From positions 23,861 to 87,860 of the forward strand of contig JAURCJ010000008.1 of the NCBI GenBank assembly GCA_030828505.1: 64,000 nucleotides of DNA. Direction: 5' to 3'. This DNA comes from Alphaproteobacteria bacterium (lineage in GTDB: Bacteria > Pseudomonadota > Alphaproteobacteria > TMED109). The notes under the pieces are model-generated. The model was not told where the DNA came from and made no database searches. It saw only the letters and a list, made by a program, of their open reading frames with translations. The position numbers and the translations under genes are program-made. This document shows, piece after piece, positions 8,428 to 18,055 of the stretch; the stretch's first letter is position 1; every line of letters begins with the position of its first letter.

Positions 8428-10419
8428 ATGATAGATAATAATGTAAAGGGATTAGATAAACTTTCTAATGCAATTAGAATGCTCTCAGTAGAAGCAGTTC
8501 AAAGAGCTAATTCGGGTCATCCAGGAATGCCAATGGGTATGGCAGATGTAGCGACAGTATTATTCACAAAATTTCTAAACTTTGATAGTGATTGTCCTGA
8601 CTGGTTAAATAGGGATCGATTTATTTTAAGTGCTGGTCATGGTTCTATGCTGTTATATTCATTATTATATTTGAATGGGTACAAAGATATCAACATTGAA
8701 GACATTAAAAACTTCAGAGCTTTACATTCTAAAACAGCTGGACATCCAGAGTACGGAGAATTATCCGGTATAGAAACTACAACTGGCCCACTGGGCCAGG
8801 GAATCGCTAATGCAGTTGGCGTTGCGCTAGCGGAAAAAATAATGTCTGCAAGATATGGAAATGATTTGTTCAATCATAATACTTATGTAATAGCTGGTGA
8901 CGGCTGTTTAATGGAGGGTATAAGTCAAGAAGCTATATCTCTTGCTGGTCATTTAGGTTTGGGAAAGTTGATTGTTTTATTCGATGATAATGGTATTTCA
9001 ATTGATGGACCAACATCTTTATCTACCTCTGATAATCAGTTACTTCGATTTGAAGCTAGTAATTGGCATACTTTAGAATGCGATGGACATGCTCCTAGGG
9101 ATATTGAGAGTGCTATTAAGGAATCATTAAATGATCCAAGACCTTCATTAATTGCTTGTAAAACTAAAATTGGCTTTGGTTCTCCTAATAAAGAAGGCAA
9201 ATCGTCAAGTCATGGTGCTCCCATGGGAGAAGAAGAAATACAGTTAATCAGAGAGAGATTAGGATGGGATTATGAATCTTTTAAAATCCCTGAGGAAATT
9301 TTGAATAGTTGGAGAAAGAATGGTTCAAGAGGATCAGATATAAGGGTTTCTTGGGAAAAAAAATATATGGATTCTGCTTATCATGAAGAAATTTCTGATT
9401 TGATAACTAATAAACATATTCTTAATATTGAGGATCATTTAGCAGCTTACAAAGATAAATTATCTCAAGATAATATTTCTGTAGCCACTAGAAAGTCAAG
9501 TGAGAGTGTTCTTAATGAGCTTACAGAAAAATTTTCTAATTTAATTGGAGGGTCTGCAGATCTGACAGGTTCAAATAATACTTTATCTAAAAACCAAAAA
9601 GCAATTACAGCTGACGATTTTTCTGGAAGTTATATATATTATGGAATAAGAGAGCATGCTATGGCGGCTGTAATGAATGGGATAGCTCTTCATTCAGGTT
9701 TAATTCCATACGGTGGAACATTTTTAGTATTTACAGATTATTGTAGGCCTTCAATACGCTTATCGGCTCTAATGGGATTAAGAGTTATATATATTATGAC
9801 TCATGACTCAATAGGACTCGGTGAAGATGGACCTACTCATCAGCCTGTTGAACATTTATCAGCTTTAAGAGCTATACCTAATTTAGATGTTTATAGACCA
9901 GCAGACAGTACAGAGACATTAGAAGTATGGCAAGCTGCTTTAAAGTCCAAAAATACTCCTAGCATTATTGCTTTATCTCGACAAAATTTAAAACCTGTTC
10001 GAAATAAATTTTACAAAGAAAATTTATCAGAATTAGGTGCGTATATATTAGTTGATAAAATTGATGCTGATATTTGTTTATATGCCTCAGGATCGGAAGT
10101 TGAAATTGCAATAAATGTATCAGAAAAATTAGAACTTGAAAACATCAATGCAAAAGTAGTGTCAGTACCATCTTTAGATCGTTTTTACAGGCAAGATAAA
10201 AGTTATAAAGACAATATTATCAATTCTATTCCTAAAATAGTCATTGAGGCTGGTATAAGACAAAGTTGGGATTATATTTTAAATGAAAATGACATTTTCA
10301 TAGGAATGTCTAGTTTTGGAGCTTCTGCTCCAGCTAAAGATTTATATGAATATTTTTCTATTACTGAAGAAAAAGTAATAAACTCAGCAAAATTAATATT
10401 AAATAGGAGAAAAAAATGA
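8428..10419 (+). CDS. tkt: Transketolase
   Basis: Transfers two-carbon units between sugar phosphates using thiamine diphosphate, linking the pentose phosphate pathway to glycolysis. The 663-residue protein is full length. Seen in order: N-terminal [38 protein letters not shown], the ThDP motif [13 protein letters not shown] with [10 protein letters not shown], and the pyrimidine-domain stretch [20 protein letters not shown]. It is first in a sugar-phosphate operon, and its stop overlaps the start of gap by 4 bases. The 178-base upstream gap (8250-8427) must contain divergent promoters for it and the zapA side; I see no other feature there. Confidence 0.98.
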   Translation: MIDNNVKGLDKLSNAIRMLSVEAVQRANSGHPGMPMGMADVATVLFTKFLNFDSDCPDWLNRDRFILSAGHGSMLLYSLLYLNGYKDINIEDIKNFRALHSKTAGHPEYGELSGIETTTGPLGQGIANAVGVALAEKIMSARYGNDLFNHNTYVIAGDGCLMEGISQEAISLAGHLGLGKLIVLFDDNGISIDGPTSLSTSDNQLLRFEASNWHTLECDGHAPRDIESAIKESLNDPRPSLIACKTKIGFGSPNKEGKSSSHGAPMGEEEIQLIRERLGWDYESFKIPEEILNSWRKNGSRGSDIRVSWEKKYMDSAYHEEISDLITNKHILNIEDHLAAYKDKLSQDNISVATRKSSESVLNELTEKFSNLIGGSADLTGSNNTLSKNQKAITADDFSGSYIYYGIREHAMAAVMNGIALHSGLIPYGGTFLVFTDYCRPSIRLSALMGLRVIYIMTHDSIGLGEDGPTHQPVEHLSALRAIPNLDVYRPADSTETLEVWQAALKSKNTPSIIALSRQNLKPVRNKFYKENLSELGAYILVDKIDADICLYASGSEVEIAINVSEKLELENINAKVVSVPSLDRFYRQDKSYKDNIINSIPKIVIEAGIRQSWDYILNENDIFIGMSSFGASAPAKDLYEYFSITEEKVINSAKLILNRRKK

Positions 10420-11417
10420 CAGTTAAAGTTGCAATAAATGGATTTGGTCGAATAGGTAGATTAGTTTTGAGAGCTATAATTGAGTCAAAAAGAAATGACA
10501 TTGTTGTTGTAGCAATTAATGATTTAGGTTCAGTTGCAGCAAATGCTCATTTATTAAGTTATGATAGTGTGCATGGTAAGCTTAATAGTAAAGTTGAGGT
10601 AACTTCAAGTGGAATTAGAACAGAGCATGGAGAAATAAAAGTTTTCTCAGAGAGAAACCCTGAAAATTTACCATGGGGGGATTTAGATATTGATATTGCT
10701 TTAGAGTGTACAGGATTATTTACTAAGAAAGAAGATGCAAATAAACATATTATAGCTGGAGCAAAGAAAGTATTAATTTCAGCTCCTGGAAATGGAGTTG
10801 ATTATACAGTTGTATATGGAGTGAATGAAAAAGGTATAACAGATGAACATAAGATAGTTTCCAATGCAAGTTGTACAACTAATTGTTTAGCTCCTGTAGC
10901 AAAAGTATTAAATGGAACAGTAGGAATTGAAAGTGGTTTTATGACTACTGTGCATGCATTTACTGGAGATCAGCCTGTATTAGATACTTTACACTCTGAT
11001 TTAAGGAGGGCGAGAGCAGCATCCTCTTCAATGATACCGACCTCAACAGGAGCAGCTAAGGCTGTCGGATTGGTTTTACCAGAATTAGCAGGTAAGTTAG
11101 ATGGAACTGCGGTTAGAGTCCCCACGGTAAATGTATCTATGGTGGATTTAACTTTTTATTCAGATAAGCCCACTTCAATAGAAGAAATAAATAGTGCAAT
11201 AAAAGAAGCAGCCTTAAATAGCTTATCTGGCGTTCTTACTTATAACAGCGAACCTTTAGTATCTATTGATTTTAATCATAATCCGGCTTCTTCTAATTTT
11301 GATGCTACTCAGACGCAAGTTGTTAAAGAAAAATTGGTAAGAGTCCTATCATGGTATGATAATGAATGGGGTTTTTCAAATAGAATGGCTGATGTTGCAG
11401 TTCTTATGGGGAAGTAA
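10416..11417 (+). CDS. gap: Glyceraldehyde-3-phosphate dehydrogenase, type I
   Basis: Interconverts glyceraldehyde 3-phosphate and 1,3-bisphosphoglycerate. The 333-residue product has the Rossmann start [16 protein letters not shown], catalytic Cys153 in [11 protein letters not shown], partner His in [10 protein letters not shown], and [12 protein letters not shown] near the end. Only two bases separate it from pgk, so the pair is clearly one transcriptional unit. Confidence 0.98.
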   Translation: MTVKVAINGFGRIGRLVLRAIIESKRNDIVVVAINDLGSVAANAHLLSYDSVHGKLNSKVEVTSSGIRTEHGEIKVFSERNPENLPWGDLDIDIALECTGLFTKKEDANKHIIAGAKKVLISAPGNGVDYTVVYGVNEKGITDEHKIVSNASCTTNCLAPVAKVLNGTVGIESGFMTTVHAFTGDQPVLDTLHSDLRRARAASSSMIPTSTGAAKAVGLVLPELAGKLDGTAVRVPTVNVSMVDLTFYSDKPTSIEEINSAIKEAALNSLSGVLTYNSEPLVSIDFNHNPASSNFDATQTQVVKEKLVRVLSWYDNEWGFSNRMADVAVLMGK

Positions 11418-11419
11418 AC

Positions 11420-12619
11420 ATGCCGCTAAATACTATTGATAATTTAGATGTTAAAGGAAAAATTGTTTTAGTTAGGTGTGATTTTAATGTGCCTATATCT
11501 GAGGATGGAGAAATTTCAGATAAAAGCAGAATTGAAAGACACGCTCCTACAATTATAACTTTAGTTAATAAAGGAGCAAAAGTAGCTTTACTATCTCATT
11601 TTGGAAGACCAGGTGGAAAATTTGATGAAAATTTTTCTTTAGGATTCATATCAGAAAGTATTACAGAAGTGTTTAAAGCCTCAGAGGTGGTAGTAATACC
11701 TGATTGTATTGGAGATGTTGCAAAGCAAGTACTAAATGATTTGCCTAATGGAGGTATAGCACTCTTAGAAAATGTAAGGTTTTATGAAGGAGAAGAAAAA
11801 AATGATTCGGGTTTTAGTAAATCCCTAGCAGATATAGCTGATATATATGTAAATGATTCTTTTTCTGTATGCCATAGGGAGCATGCTTCGGTTCATGGTA
11901 TAACAAAATTTTTACCCTCTTATGCTGGTTTAGCTCTTCAACTTGAAATCGAAATGCTTGAAAAGGTTCTAAAAAAACCTGAATCACCGGTGATGGCAAT
12001 TGTAGGAGGATCAAAAGTTTCTACGAAATTAAAATTATTAGGTAATTTAGTAGAAAAAATGAAATTCTTAGCTATTGGTGGAGGTATGGCAAATACTTTT
12101 GTAGCTGCTCAAGGAAAAAATATTGGGTCGTCTTTTTATGAGAAAAATATGTTAGAGGAAGCAAAAACCATAATGAAAAAAGCTGAGACAACTGGTTGTG
12201 ATATTATTTTACCAATAGATGCAGTTGTTGCAGATAAATTGGAATTTGGTGTTGAGAGTTTTTCTATAGACTTAGAAAATATAAAAAAGAATAATATGAT
12301 TTTGGATGTAGGAGGAAAAACTGTCGAATTAATATCTAATGCTATTATTAATAGTAAAACTTTGCTTTGGAATGGTCCTCTTGGTGTATTTGAAATTCCT
12401 CCTTTTGATGAAAGTACATCTTCTTGCGCTTTAACTGCCGCAATGATGACTAGAGCTGGAGGTTTAGTTAGTGTGGCAGGAGGAGGAGACACGGTTGCTG
12501 CACTAAATCATGCAGGAGCTTCAGGCGGTTTTTCATATATATCCGTCGCTGGTGGAGCATTTTTAGAATGGATAGAAGGTAAAATTTTGCCTGGAATAAA
12601 AGTTTTAAATACTAATTAG
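11420..12619 (+). CDS. pgk: Phosphoglycerate kinase
   Basis: Transfers phosphate between 1,3-bisphosphoglycerate and ADP. The 399-residue protein has the signature VLVRCDFNVPI, substrate loop LLSHFGRPGG, hinge region and the C-terminal nucleotide motifs LWNGPLGVFE and VAGGGDTVAAL. Normal length. It lies between gap and the class I aldolase in a tkt-gap-pgk-fba order. Confidence 0.98.
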   Translation: MPLNTIDNLDVKGKIVLVRCDFNVPISEDGEISDKSRIERHAPTIITLVNKGAKVALLSHFGRPGGKFDENFSLGFISESITEVFKASEVVVIPDCIGDVAKQVLNDLPNGGIALLENVRFYEGEEKNDSGFSKSLADIADIYVNDSFSVCHREHASVHGITKFLPSYAGLALQLEIEMLEKVLKKPESPVMAIVGGSKVSTKLKLLGNLVEKMKFLAIGGGMANTFVAAQGKNIGSSFYEKNMLEEAKTIMKKAETTGCDIILPIDAVVADKLEFGVESFSIDLENIKKNNMILDVGGKTVELISNAIINSKTLLWNGPLGVFEIPPFDESTSSCALTAAMMTRAGGLVSVAGGGDTVAALNHAGASGGFSYISVAGGAFLEWIEGKILPGIKVLNTN

Positions 12620-12631
12620 GGAGAAAATATA

Positions 12632-13546
12632 ATGAAAATAACTAGAATAGTTAAAAATATATTAAATAATTATGAAAGTGATAATCCTGGGACAAAAACA
12701 AATATTGCTAGAATATTAATGCAAGGAAAATTAGCTGGAACTGGTAAATTAGTTATTCTTCCAGTAGATCAAGGTTATGAACATGGTCCAGCTAGATCTT
12801 TTTCCCCAAATCCTGATGCTTATGATCCTCACTACCACTATAAACTTGCAATAGATGCAGGTTTAAATGCATATGCAGCTCCTTTAGGAATGTTAGAAGC
12901 AGGCGCTGACACATTTGCTGGACAAATACCAACTATATTAAAGCTAAATAGCGCAAATAGTTTATCTACTTTAAAAGACCAAGCGGTACATGGATCTATA
13001 GATGATGCTTTAAGGTTAGGCTGTTCAGCCGTTGGTTTTACAATTTATCCTGGGTCAGAATATCAATTTGAAATGATGGAAGAGTTAAAAGAATTAGCAT
13101 TAGAGGCAAAATCTTTTGGATTAGCTGTAGTAGTTTGGTCCTATCCTAGGGGAGGCAATCTTTCTAAGGAAGGAGAGACAGCAATGGATGTTTGTGCTTA
13201 TGCTGCACATATGGCAGCTTTACTAGGAGCTCATATAATTAAAGTTAAACCACCCTCAGCACATATAGAGCAAAAAGAAGCAAAAGATTCTTATAACAAT
13301 GTAGATATTTCTTCACTTACAAAAAGAATAGCACATGTAATGCAGTCATCTTTTAATAATAGAAGAATCGTAGTTTTTTCAGGAAACGCATTTACTGACA
13401 TGCAAGGATTGTTAAATGATATAAAAGAAATTAGAGATGGTGGCGGTAATGGTTCTATTATTGGACGAAATACTTTCCAAAGACCTAGAGAGGAGGCACT
13501 TTCAATGTTGAATCAAGTAATAAATATATATAAGGAAAAAATTTAA
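12632..13546 (+). CDS. Class I fructose-bisphosphate aldolase (DhnA/FbaB type)
   Basis: A Schiff-base aldolase of the bacterial DhnA-type class I family that cleaves or forms fructose 1,6-bisphosphate. The 304-residue product shows LVILPVDQGYEHGPARSF, GAHIIKVKPPSAHIE with the candidate Schiff-base Lys, and C-terminal phosphate-binding GGGNGSIIGRNTFQRP. The GGAG-like ribosome site before the ATG and the 12-base gap from pgk support the same operon. It completes a triose/hexose/pentose phosphate module. Confidence 0.93.
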   Translation: MKITRIVKNILNNYESDNPGTKTNIARILMQGKLAGTGKLVILPVDQGYEHGPARSFSPNPDAYDPHYHYKLAIDAGLNAYAAPLGMLEAGADTFAGQIPTILKLNSANSLSTLKDQAVHGSIDDALRLGCSAVGFTIYPGSEYQFEMMEELKELALEAKSFGLAVVVWSYPRGGNLSKEGETAMDVCAYAAHMAALLGAHIIKVKPPSAHIEQKEAKDSYNNVDISSLTKRIAHVMQSSFNNRRIVVFSGNAFTDMQGLLNDIKEIRDGGGNGSIIGRNTFQRPREEALSMLNQVINIYKEKI

Positions 13547-13556
13547 AAAGCTTGTG

Positions 13557-14186
13557 ATGAAAAATAAATCCTTAACAAGGTTATATTTAATATCTCCGGT
13601 AAATATAAATATTAATGAATTTACAGAAGATTTAGAAAAAGTCCTAAAAACAGGATTGGTCTCGTGTTTTCAATTAAGGTTAAAAAATATTGAAGATGAA
13701 TTGATAGTTTCTGCCTCGATTAAGATTATTCCAATGTGTAAAAAGTATAATGTTCCATTTATATTAAATGATAGATTAGATTTAGCTCATAAAGTTGGGG
13801 CTGACGGTGTGCATTTAGGAGAAGATGATGGAAATATTGTTGAAGCTAGAAAATTATTAGGGCCAAAAGCTATAATAGGTGCATCGTGCTATAATTCAAA
13901 GCATCTAGCTATGGAAGCAGCAGAGTCTGGTGCAGACTATGTTGCTTTTGGAGCATTTTTTGATACTAAAACAAAAAACCCAAAGTCAAAGGCGGAAATA
14001 GATACTATAAAAGATTGGATATATATTAGTAATATTCCATGTGTTGCTATAGGCGGTATTAATTCTTCTAATTGTGTAGATTTAGTTAAAGCAGGCGTTG
14101 ACTTTTTAGCTGTGATTGGTTGTATATGGGATAATGAAGAACCACCAGAACTATCTATTAAATACTTTGAAAATATTTTAATTTAA
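13557..14186 (+). CDS. thiE: Thiamine-phosphate synthase
   Basis: Joins HMP pyrophosphate and thiazole phosphate to make thiamine monophosphate. The product (about 209 residues) has FQLRLKN, ILNDRLDLAHKVGADGVHLGEDD, IGASCYNSK, AFGAFFDTKTKNP and AIGGINSSN, the order expected for ThiE. I prefer the ATG at 13557; a GTG lies directly before it at 13554. It trails the aldolase by a few bases, possibly coordinating cofactor supply with the ThDP enzyme transketolase, which is inference. No TPP riboswitch is visible upstream. Confidence 0.9.
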   Translation: MKNKSLTRLYLISPVNININEFTEDLEKVLKTGLVSCFQLRLKNIEDELIVSASIKIIPMCKKYNVPFILNDRLDLAHKVGADGVHLGEDDGNIVEARKLLGPKAIIGASCYNSKHLAMEAAESGADYVAFGAFFDTKTKNPKSKAEIDTIKDWIYISNIPCVAIGGINSSNCVDLVKAGVDFLAVIGCIWDNEEPPELSIKYFENILI

Positions 14187-14277
14187 AATTATATATATTT
14201 TATAGTAAAAAATTATTATAAAACTATTTTTAATATTAATTAAAACTATTATAAAAAATTTTAGGAGTTATTCCCAT

Positions 14278-14844
14278 ATGAAAATTAATGGTAATGCAAT
14301 TAAGCCAGGTAATATTATAGAACATCAAAATACACAATGGAGAGCAATAAAGTGTATGGCTGTGAAACCTGGCAAAGGAGGAGCTTTTAATCAGGTAGAA
14401 TTAAAAAATTTAAAAACTGGCTCAAAATTAAATGAACGATTTAGAGCAAATGAAGTTGTTGAAAGATTAAGTATCGATACCAGACCTTATCAATATCTAT
14501 TTAGCAGCGATGAAATGTTAACATTTATGGATTCTGAAACCTTCGAACAAATTGAGTTATCTATTTCTTTGATTGGGGAGCAAAAAGCATTTCTAAAAGA
14601 TGGTATGGAGGTTACATTAGAAATAGTTGATGGGCAACCAATCGGAATAGATCTGCCTGAGCAAGTAGTACATGAAGTAATGGAGACTGAGTCAGTAGTA
14701 AAAGGACAAACTGCTTCTTCCTCATATAAGCCTGCAATTTTAGATAATAATTTACGTATAATGGTTCCCCCTCATATTACTGTTGGTACTAGAGTGATGG
14801 TTGCAACTATAGATTGTAGCTATTTAGGAAAAGAAAAAGCTTAA
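14278..14844 (+). CDS. efp: Translation elongation factor P
   Basis: EF-P relieves ribosome stalling at polyproline. The 188-residue protein has three beta-barrel domains: the N-terminal loop PGKGGAF with the tip lysine at K33, the middle OB fold and the C-terminal PPHITVGTRVMVATIDCSYLG. An AGGAG site lies about 10 bases before the ATG, after a 91-base AT-rich gap that probably holds its promoter. No modification enzyme for K33 is encoded nearby. Confidence 0.96.
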   Translation: MKINGNAIKPGNIIEHQNTQWRAIKCMAVKPGKGGAFNQVELKNLKTGSKLNERFRANEVVERLSIDTRPYQYLFSSDEMLTFMDSETFEQIELSISLIGEQKAFLKDGMEVTLEIVDGQPIGIDLPEQVVHEVMETESVVKGQTASSSYKPAILDNNLRIMVPPHITVGTRVMVATIDCSYLGKEKA

Positions 14845-14860
14845 ATTTATTGGAAATTTT

Positions 14861-15652
14861 ATGATTAGATATTCAGCGAATATTACTATAATGATGTCTG
14901 CCGCCAGAAAAGCTTCTAAATCAATACTTAGAGATTTTGGAGAGTTGGAAAAGCTCCAGGTTTCTATTAAAGGGCAAAATGATTTTGTAACGATGGCAGA
15001 TATTAAAGCACAAGATATAATTCATTATGAATTAGCTAGGGCTAGAGAAGATTATGGGTTTCTAATGGAAGAAGGTAAGGCTAAAAATAGTATTGATGAA
15101 AATGAATTTACCTGGATTATTGATCCTATTGATGGAACTTTGAATTTTATGAATGGTATTCCTTATTTTGCAATTTCTATAGCATTACATCAAAAAGATA
15201 AATTAATTGCTGCAACTGTCTATGACCCTGTGCATAACGATTTTTATTGGGCAGAAGAGGGGATAGGGGCATATTTAAATGATCAAAGATTGAGGGTAAA
15301 AAGAAAAAGCAGTCTTGATAAATCTATAATTGCAATGGGTATACCTTTTTTGGGAAGAGGTGATCATAAGCAACATATTAAAAGCCAAGAAATAGTTATG
15401 TCTAAAGTAGCAGGCTTAAGAAGATTTGGTGCCGCATCCTTAGATTTGGCTTATGTAGCTGCTGGAAAAGTTGATGGATTTTGGGAATATGGTTTAAGTC
15501 CGTGGGATGTGGCTGCTGGAATATTATTAGTTAAGGAAGCAGGTGGTTTAGCTGTGGGAATTAATGATAAGGAAAATCCTTTGGTAACCGGTAATATTGT
15601 AGCAGGAAACCCTAATATAGTTAAAGAGTTAAAAGTTATATTAAATACATAA
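14861..15652 (+). CDS. suhB: Inositol monophosphatase family protein (SuhB-like)
   Basis: A Mg-dependent phosphatase of the inositol monophosphatase superfamily. The 263-residue product shows the metal-binding Glu in LMEEGKAK (the family more often has GEE), the core motif WIIDPIDGTLNFMNG and the C-terminal WDVAAGILLVKEAGG. It follows efp by 16 bases, an arrangement common in alphaproteobacteria. Members also act as rRNA maturation factors in E. coli; whether this one does is unknown. Confidence 0.92.
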   Translation: MIRYSANITIMMSAARKASKSILRDFGELEKLQVSIKGQNDFVTMADIKAQDIIHYELARAREDYGFLMEEGKAKNSIDENEFTWIIDPIDGTLNFMNGIPYFAISIALHQKDKLIAATVYDPVHNDFYWAEEGIGAYLNDQRLRVKRKSSLDKSIIAMGIPFLGRGDHKQHIKSQEIVMSKVAGLRRFGAASLDLAYVAAGKVDGFWEYGLSPWDVAAGILLVKEAGGLAVGINDKENPLVTGNIVAGNPNIVKELKVILNT

Positions 15653-15743
15653 ATCTTCATGTAAGCAAAAAGTTGTAATAATTTATTAATTAACTTATTT
15701 TAATTCTATGAAATTGGTTAGTTAATATATATTTGGAATAAAA

Positions 15744-16904
15744 ATGAATAGCCCTAGAAGATTTATTCAACGAATGATAGTTTTTATTATTTTAAACCTA
15801 GTGTTAGGTTTTTTTCTAATAAGTAACTTAATTAATTCATTTTTAACTAACCCAATTATCAATGGTTTAATTTTTTCAGTTTTAGCTTTTGGTATCATAA
15901 TTATTTTTAGGCAAGTATATACCTTAATTCCTGAAATAGAATGGATAGAAGGGTATAAAAGAAATAGATCAAAAGATTTAACTGCGAATATTAAAACTAA
16001 AAAATTAATTTTGCTAGCTCCTATGGCTAGTATGTTAGTTGAGCATAAAGGTAGATTTACTATTTCTTCATTAGCAATGAGGTCGTTATTAGACAGCTTA
16101 AATTTAAGGCTAGATGAAACGAGAGAAATTTCTAGATATTTAATAGGTTTGCTAGTATTTCTTGGTTTACTAGGTACTTTTTGGGGATTGTTAAGTACTA
16201 TTGACTCTGTTGGAACCGTTATAAATTCATTAGGAGTGGCCGGCGAAGATAGTACTTCTATGTTCTTAAAATTAAAAGAGGGTTTAAAACAACCTCTAAA
16301 TGGCATGGGAACTGCTTTTTCATCTTCCTTATTTGGTTTATCTGGGTCTTTAATACTTGGTTTCTTAGATATACAAGCTTCTCAAGCACAAAATCAATTT
16401 TATAATGATGTAGAAGAATGGTTATCCTCTATGAGTTTGATATCAGTAAATTCAAATATAAGTAAAGATTCCAAAAAAATTCAAGAAGAAGGGGTTCCTG
16501 TATACGTTCAAGCTTTATTAGAACAAACTGTAGAAAGTATTGATTCTTTGCAAAGGACATTAGGTCGTGGTGAAGATGAAAGAAAGCATTTAGCAGATAA
16601 TTTTGCAAATTTAGCTGAAAAAATGTCAGCGGTGGCGGATCAAATAAAAACTAATCAGAGCAATATTGATAAGAATAATAAATCGATAGATATTACGCCT
16701 ATGATACAATATCTTAAAGACAATCCTAATGGCCTAGATGAGCCTACAAAAGAGCATATAAGAAGTATGGATATATCTATTAAAAGATTAGTAGAAGAAA
16801 ATAATCAAGCTAATAAACAACTTGTTTCTGAGTTAAGATCAGAAATTAAATTGTTAGCAAAAACTATATCTGCTGCTGTAGAAAAAAATAAAAATAACAA
16901 TTAG
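15744..16904 (+). CDS. MotA/TolQ/ExbB-like proton channel protein
   Basis: A 386-residue inner-membrane protein with two N-terminal hydrophobic helices (about 14-31 and 38-57) and a later pair (about 128-150 and 190-210) around GLLVFLGLLGTFWGLLSTIDSVG, the channel-forming signature shared with TolQ and MotA. The last 150 residues are charged, helical and probably cytoplasmic. It is paired with the OmpA-domain protein 11 bases downstream, forming a stator-like unit. No flagellar genes are near, so a flagellar role is unlikely. Similar pairs are widespread in alphaproteobacteria with no settled function. Confidence 0.8.
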   Translation: MNSPRRFIQRMIVFIILNLVLGFFLISNLINSFLTNPIINGLIFSVLAFGIIIIFRQVYTLIPEIEWIEGYKRNRSKDLTANIKTKKLILLAPMASMLVEHKGRFTISSLAMRSLLDSLNLRLDETREISRYLIGLLVFLGLLGTFWGLLSTIDSVGTVINSLGVAGEDSTSMFLKLKEGLKQPLNGMGTAFSSSLFGLSGSLILGFLDIQASQAQNQFYNDVEEWLSSMSLISVNSNISKDSKKIQEEGVPVYVQALLEQTVESIDSLQRTLGRGEDERKHLADNFANLAEKMSAVADQIKTNQSNIDKNNKSIDITPMIQYLKDNPNGLDEPTKEHIRSMDISIKRLVEENNQANKQLVSELRSEIKLLAKTISAAVEKNKNNN

Positions 16905-16915
16905 GAGTTAAGGTA

Positions 16916-18055
16916 TTGATTAGGTCGAGAAGTAGAACTAGAAGTTCAGCTGATATATGGCCTGGATTTGTAGATGCTATATCAACTTTATTATTAGTTT
17001 TAATATTTCTTCTAACTATTTTTGTTTCATCTGAATTTCTTTTATCGAAATTACTGTCAAATAAAGATGATGCTTTAGAGGGATTAAATATACAAATCAA
17101 TCAACTTACAGAATTATTATCTTTAGAAAAAAAAGAAAATAAAAATTTAACAACCACCATTTCTAGACTTAATGAAAAATTAAATAACGCTGGGCTTGCA
17201 AGTGATTTATTAAGTATGGAATTTTCAGATTTAAAAAATAAAAATATGGAGCTTAATAGATTATTAAATTCTCTTAAAGATAGTAATAGTGTTATTAAAA
17301 GAGATAATATAAAGTTAGAAACTCAAAATGATAAATTAGAAGCCGAGCTTAAAGAATTAATAATTACATTAAGAGCGACTTCAGTAAAATTACAGACTGC
17401 TGAAGAAGAAATAAAATTATCTGAAGCTGCCAAGAATCAAGTAAATTTATTAAATATGCAAATTGTTGAATTAAGAGATCAACTTAATATTATTCAAAAT
17501 CTATTAGATATTAATTCAGAAGAAATTAAAAAGAAAGACTTACAAATTATAGAATTAGGGAAAAAGCTAAATACAGCATTAGCAGTTAAAGTAGGAGAGT
17601 TAAACCAATATAAGTCTGAGTTTTTCGGAAGACTCAGATCTATCCTAGGTAATAGGGAGGATATATTAATAGTTGGTGATAGATTTATATTTCAGTCTGA
17701 AGTTCTATTTGAGTCAGGTTCAGCAGAAGTTGGAACAGAAGGGTTAATACAATTAAGAAATTTATCTAGAATATTATTAGATATTACGAAAGATATACCT
17801 AATGATATTCCTTGGGTGCTTCAAATTCAAGGGCATACGGATCAAAACCCTATAAATACTCCTTTATACCCATCTAATTGGGAATTAAGTGCAGCAAGAG
17901 CAATTTCTGTTGGAAGAGTACTTATAAATTCTGGTGTAAATTCTAACAAAATTTCAGTTGCGGGTTTTGCAGAATTTCAACCTTTAGAATTTGGCACAGA
18001 TTCAGATTCACTCCGAAAAAATAGAAGAATAGAAATAAAATTAACTCAGCCTTGA
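16916..18055 (+). CDS. MotB-like protein: membrane anchor, long coiled coil, OmpA domain
   Basis: Starts at a TTG with a good AGGAG site 8 bases upstream. Residues 15-40 form the anchor, with a candidate proton-binding Asp (D20 in WPGFVDAISTLLLVLIF). About 170 residues of heptad-rich coiled coil follow (about 45-215), then a C-terminal OmpA/MotB peptidoglycan-binding domain (VLQIQGHTDQNPIN, NWELSAARAISVGRVL, RKNRRIEIKL). It partners the preceding channel protein. The long coil resembles the geometry of ZorB- or MotB-like stators, but no ZorC/D/E-like genes are present. The 3' end overlaps the convergent FAD oxidoreductase by 10 bases. Confidence 0.82.
   Translation: MIRSRSRTRSSADIWPGFVDAISTLLLVLIFLLTIFVSSEFLLSKLLSNKDDALEGLNIQINQLTELLSLEKKENKNLTTTISRLNEKLNNAGLASDLLSMEFSDLKNKNMELNRLLNSLKDSNSVIKRDNIKLETQNDKLEAELKELIITLRATSVKLQTAEEEIKLSEAAKNQVNLLNMQIVELRDQLNIIQNLLDINSEEIKKKDLQIIELGKKLNTALAVKVGELNQYKSEFFGRLRSILGNREDILIVGDRFIFQSEVLFESGSAEVGTEGLIQLRNLSRILLDITKDIPNDIPWVLQIQGHTDQNPINTPLYPSNWELSAARAISVGRVLINSGVNSNKISVAGFAEFQPLEFGTDSDSLRKNRRIEIKLTQP

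Noticed and set aside
15744..18055. Zorya defence system
   Set aside because: Only a ZorAB-like pair is present; no helicase or nuclease partner genes are adjacent, and similar pairs are common in alphaproteobacteria.
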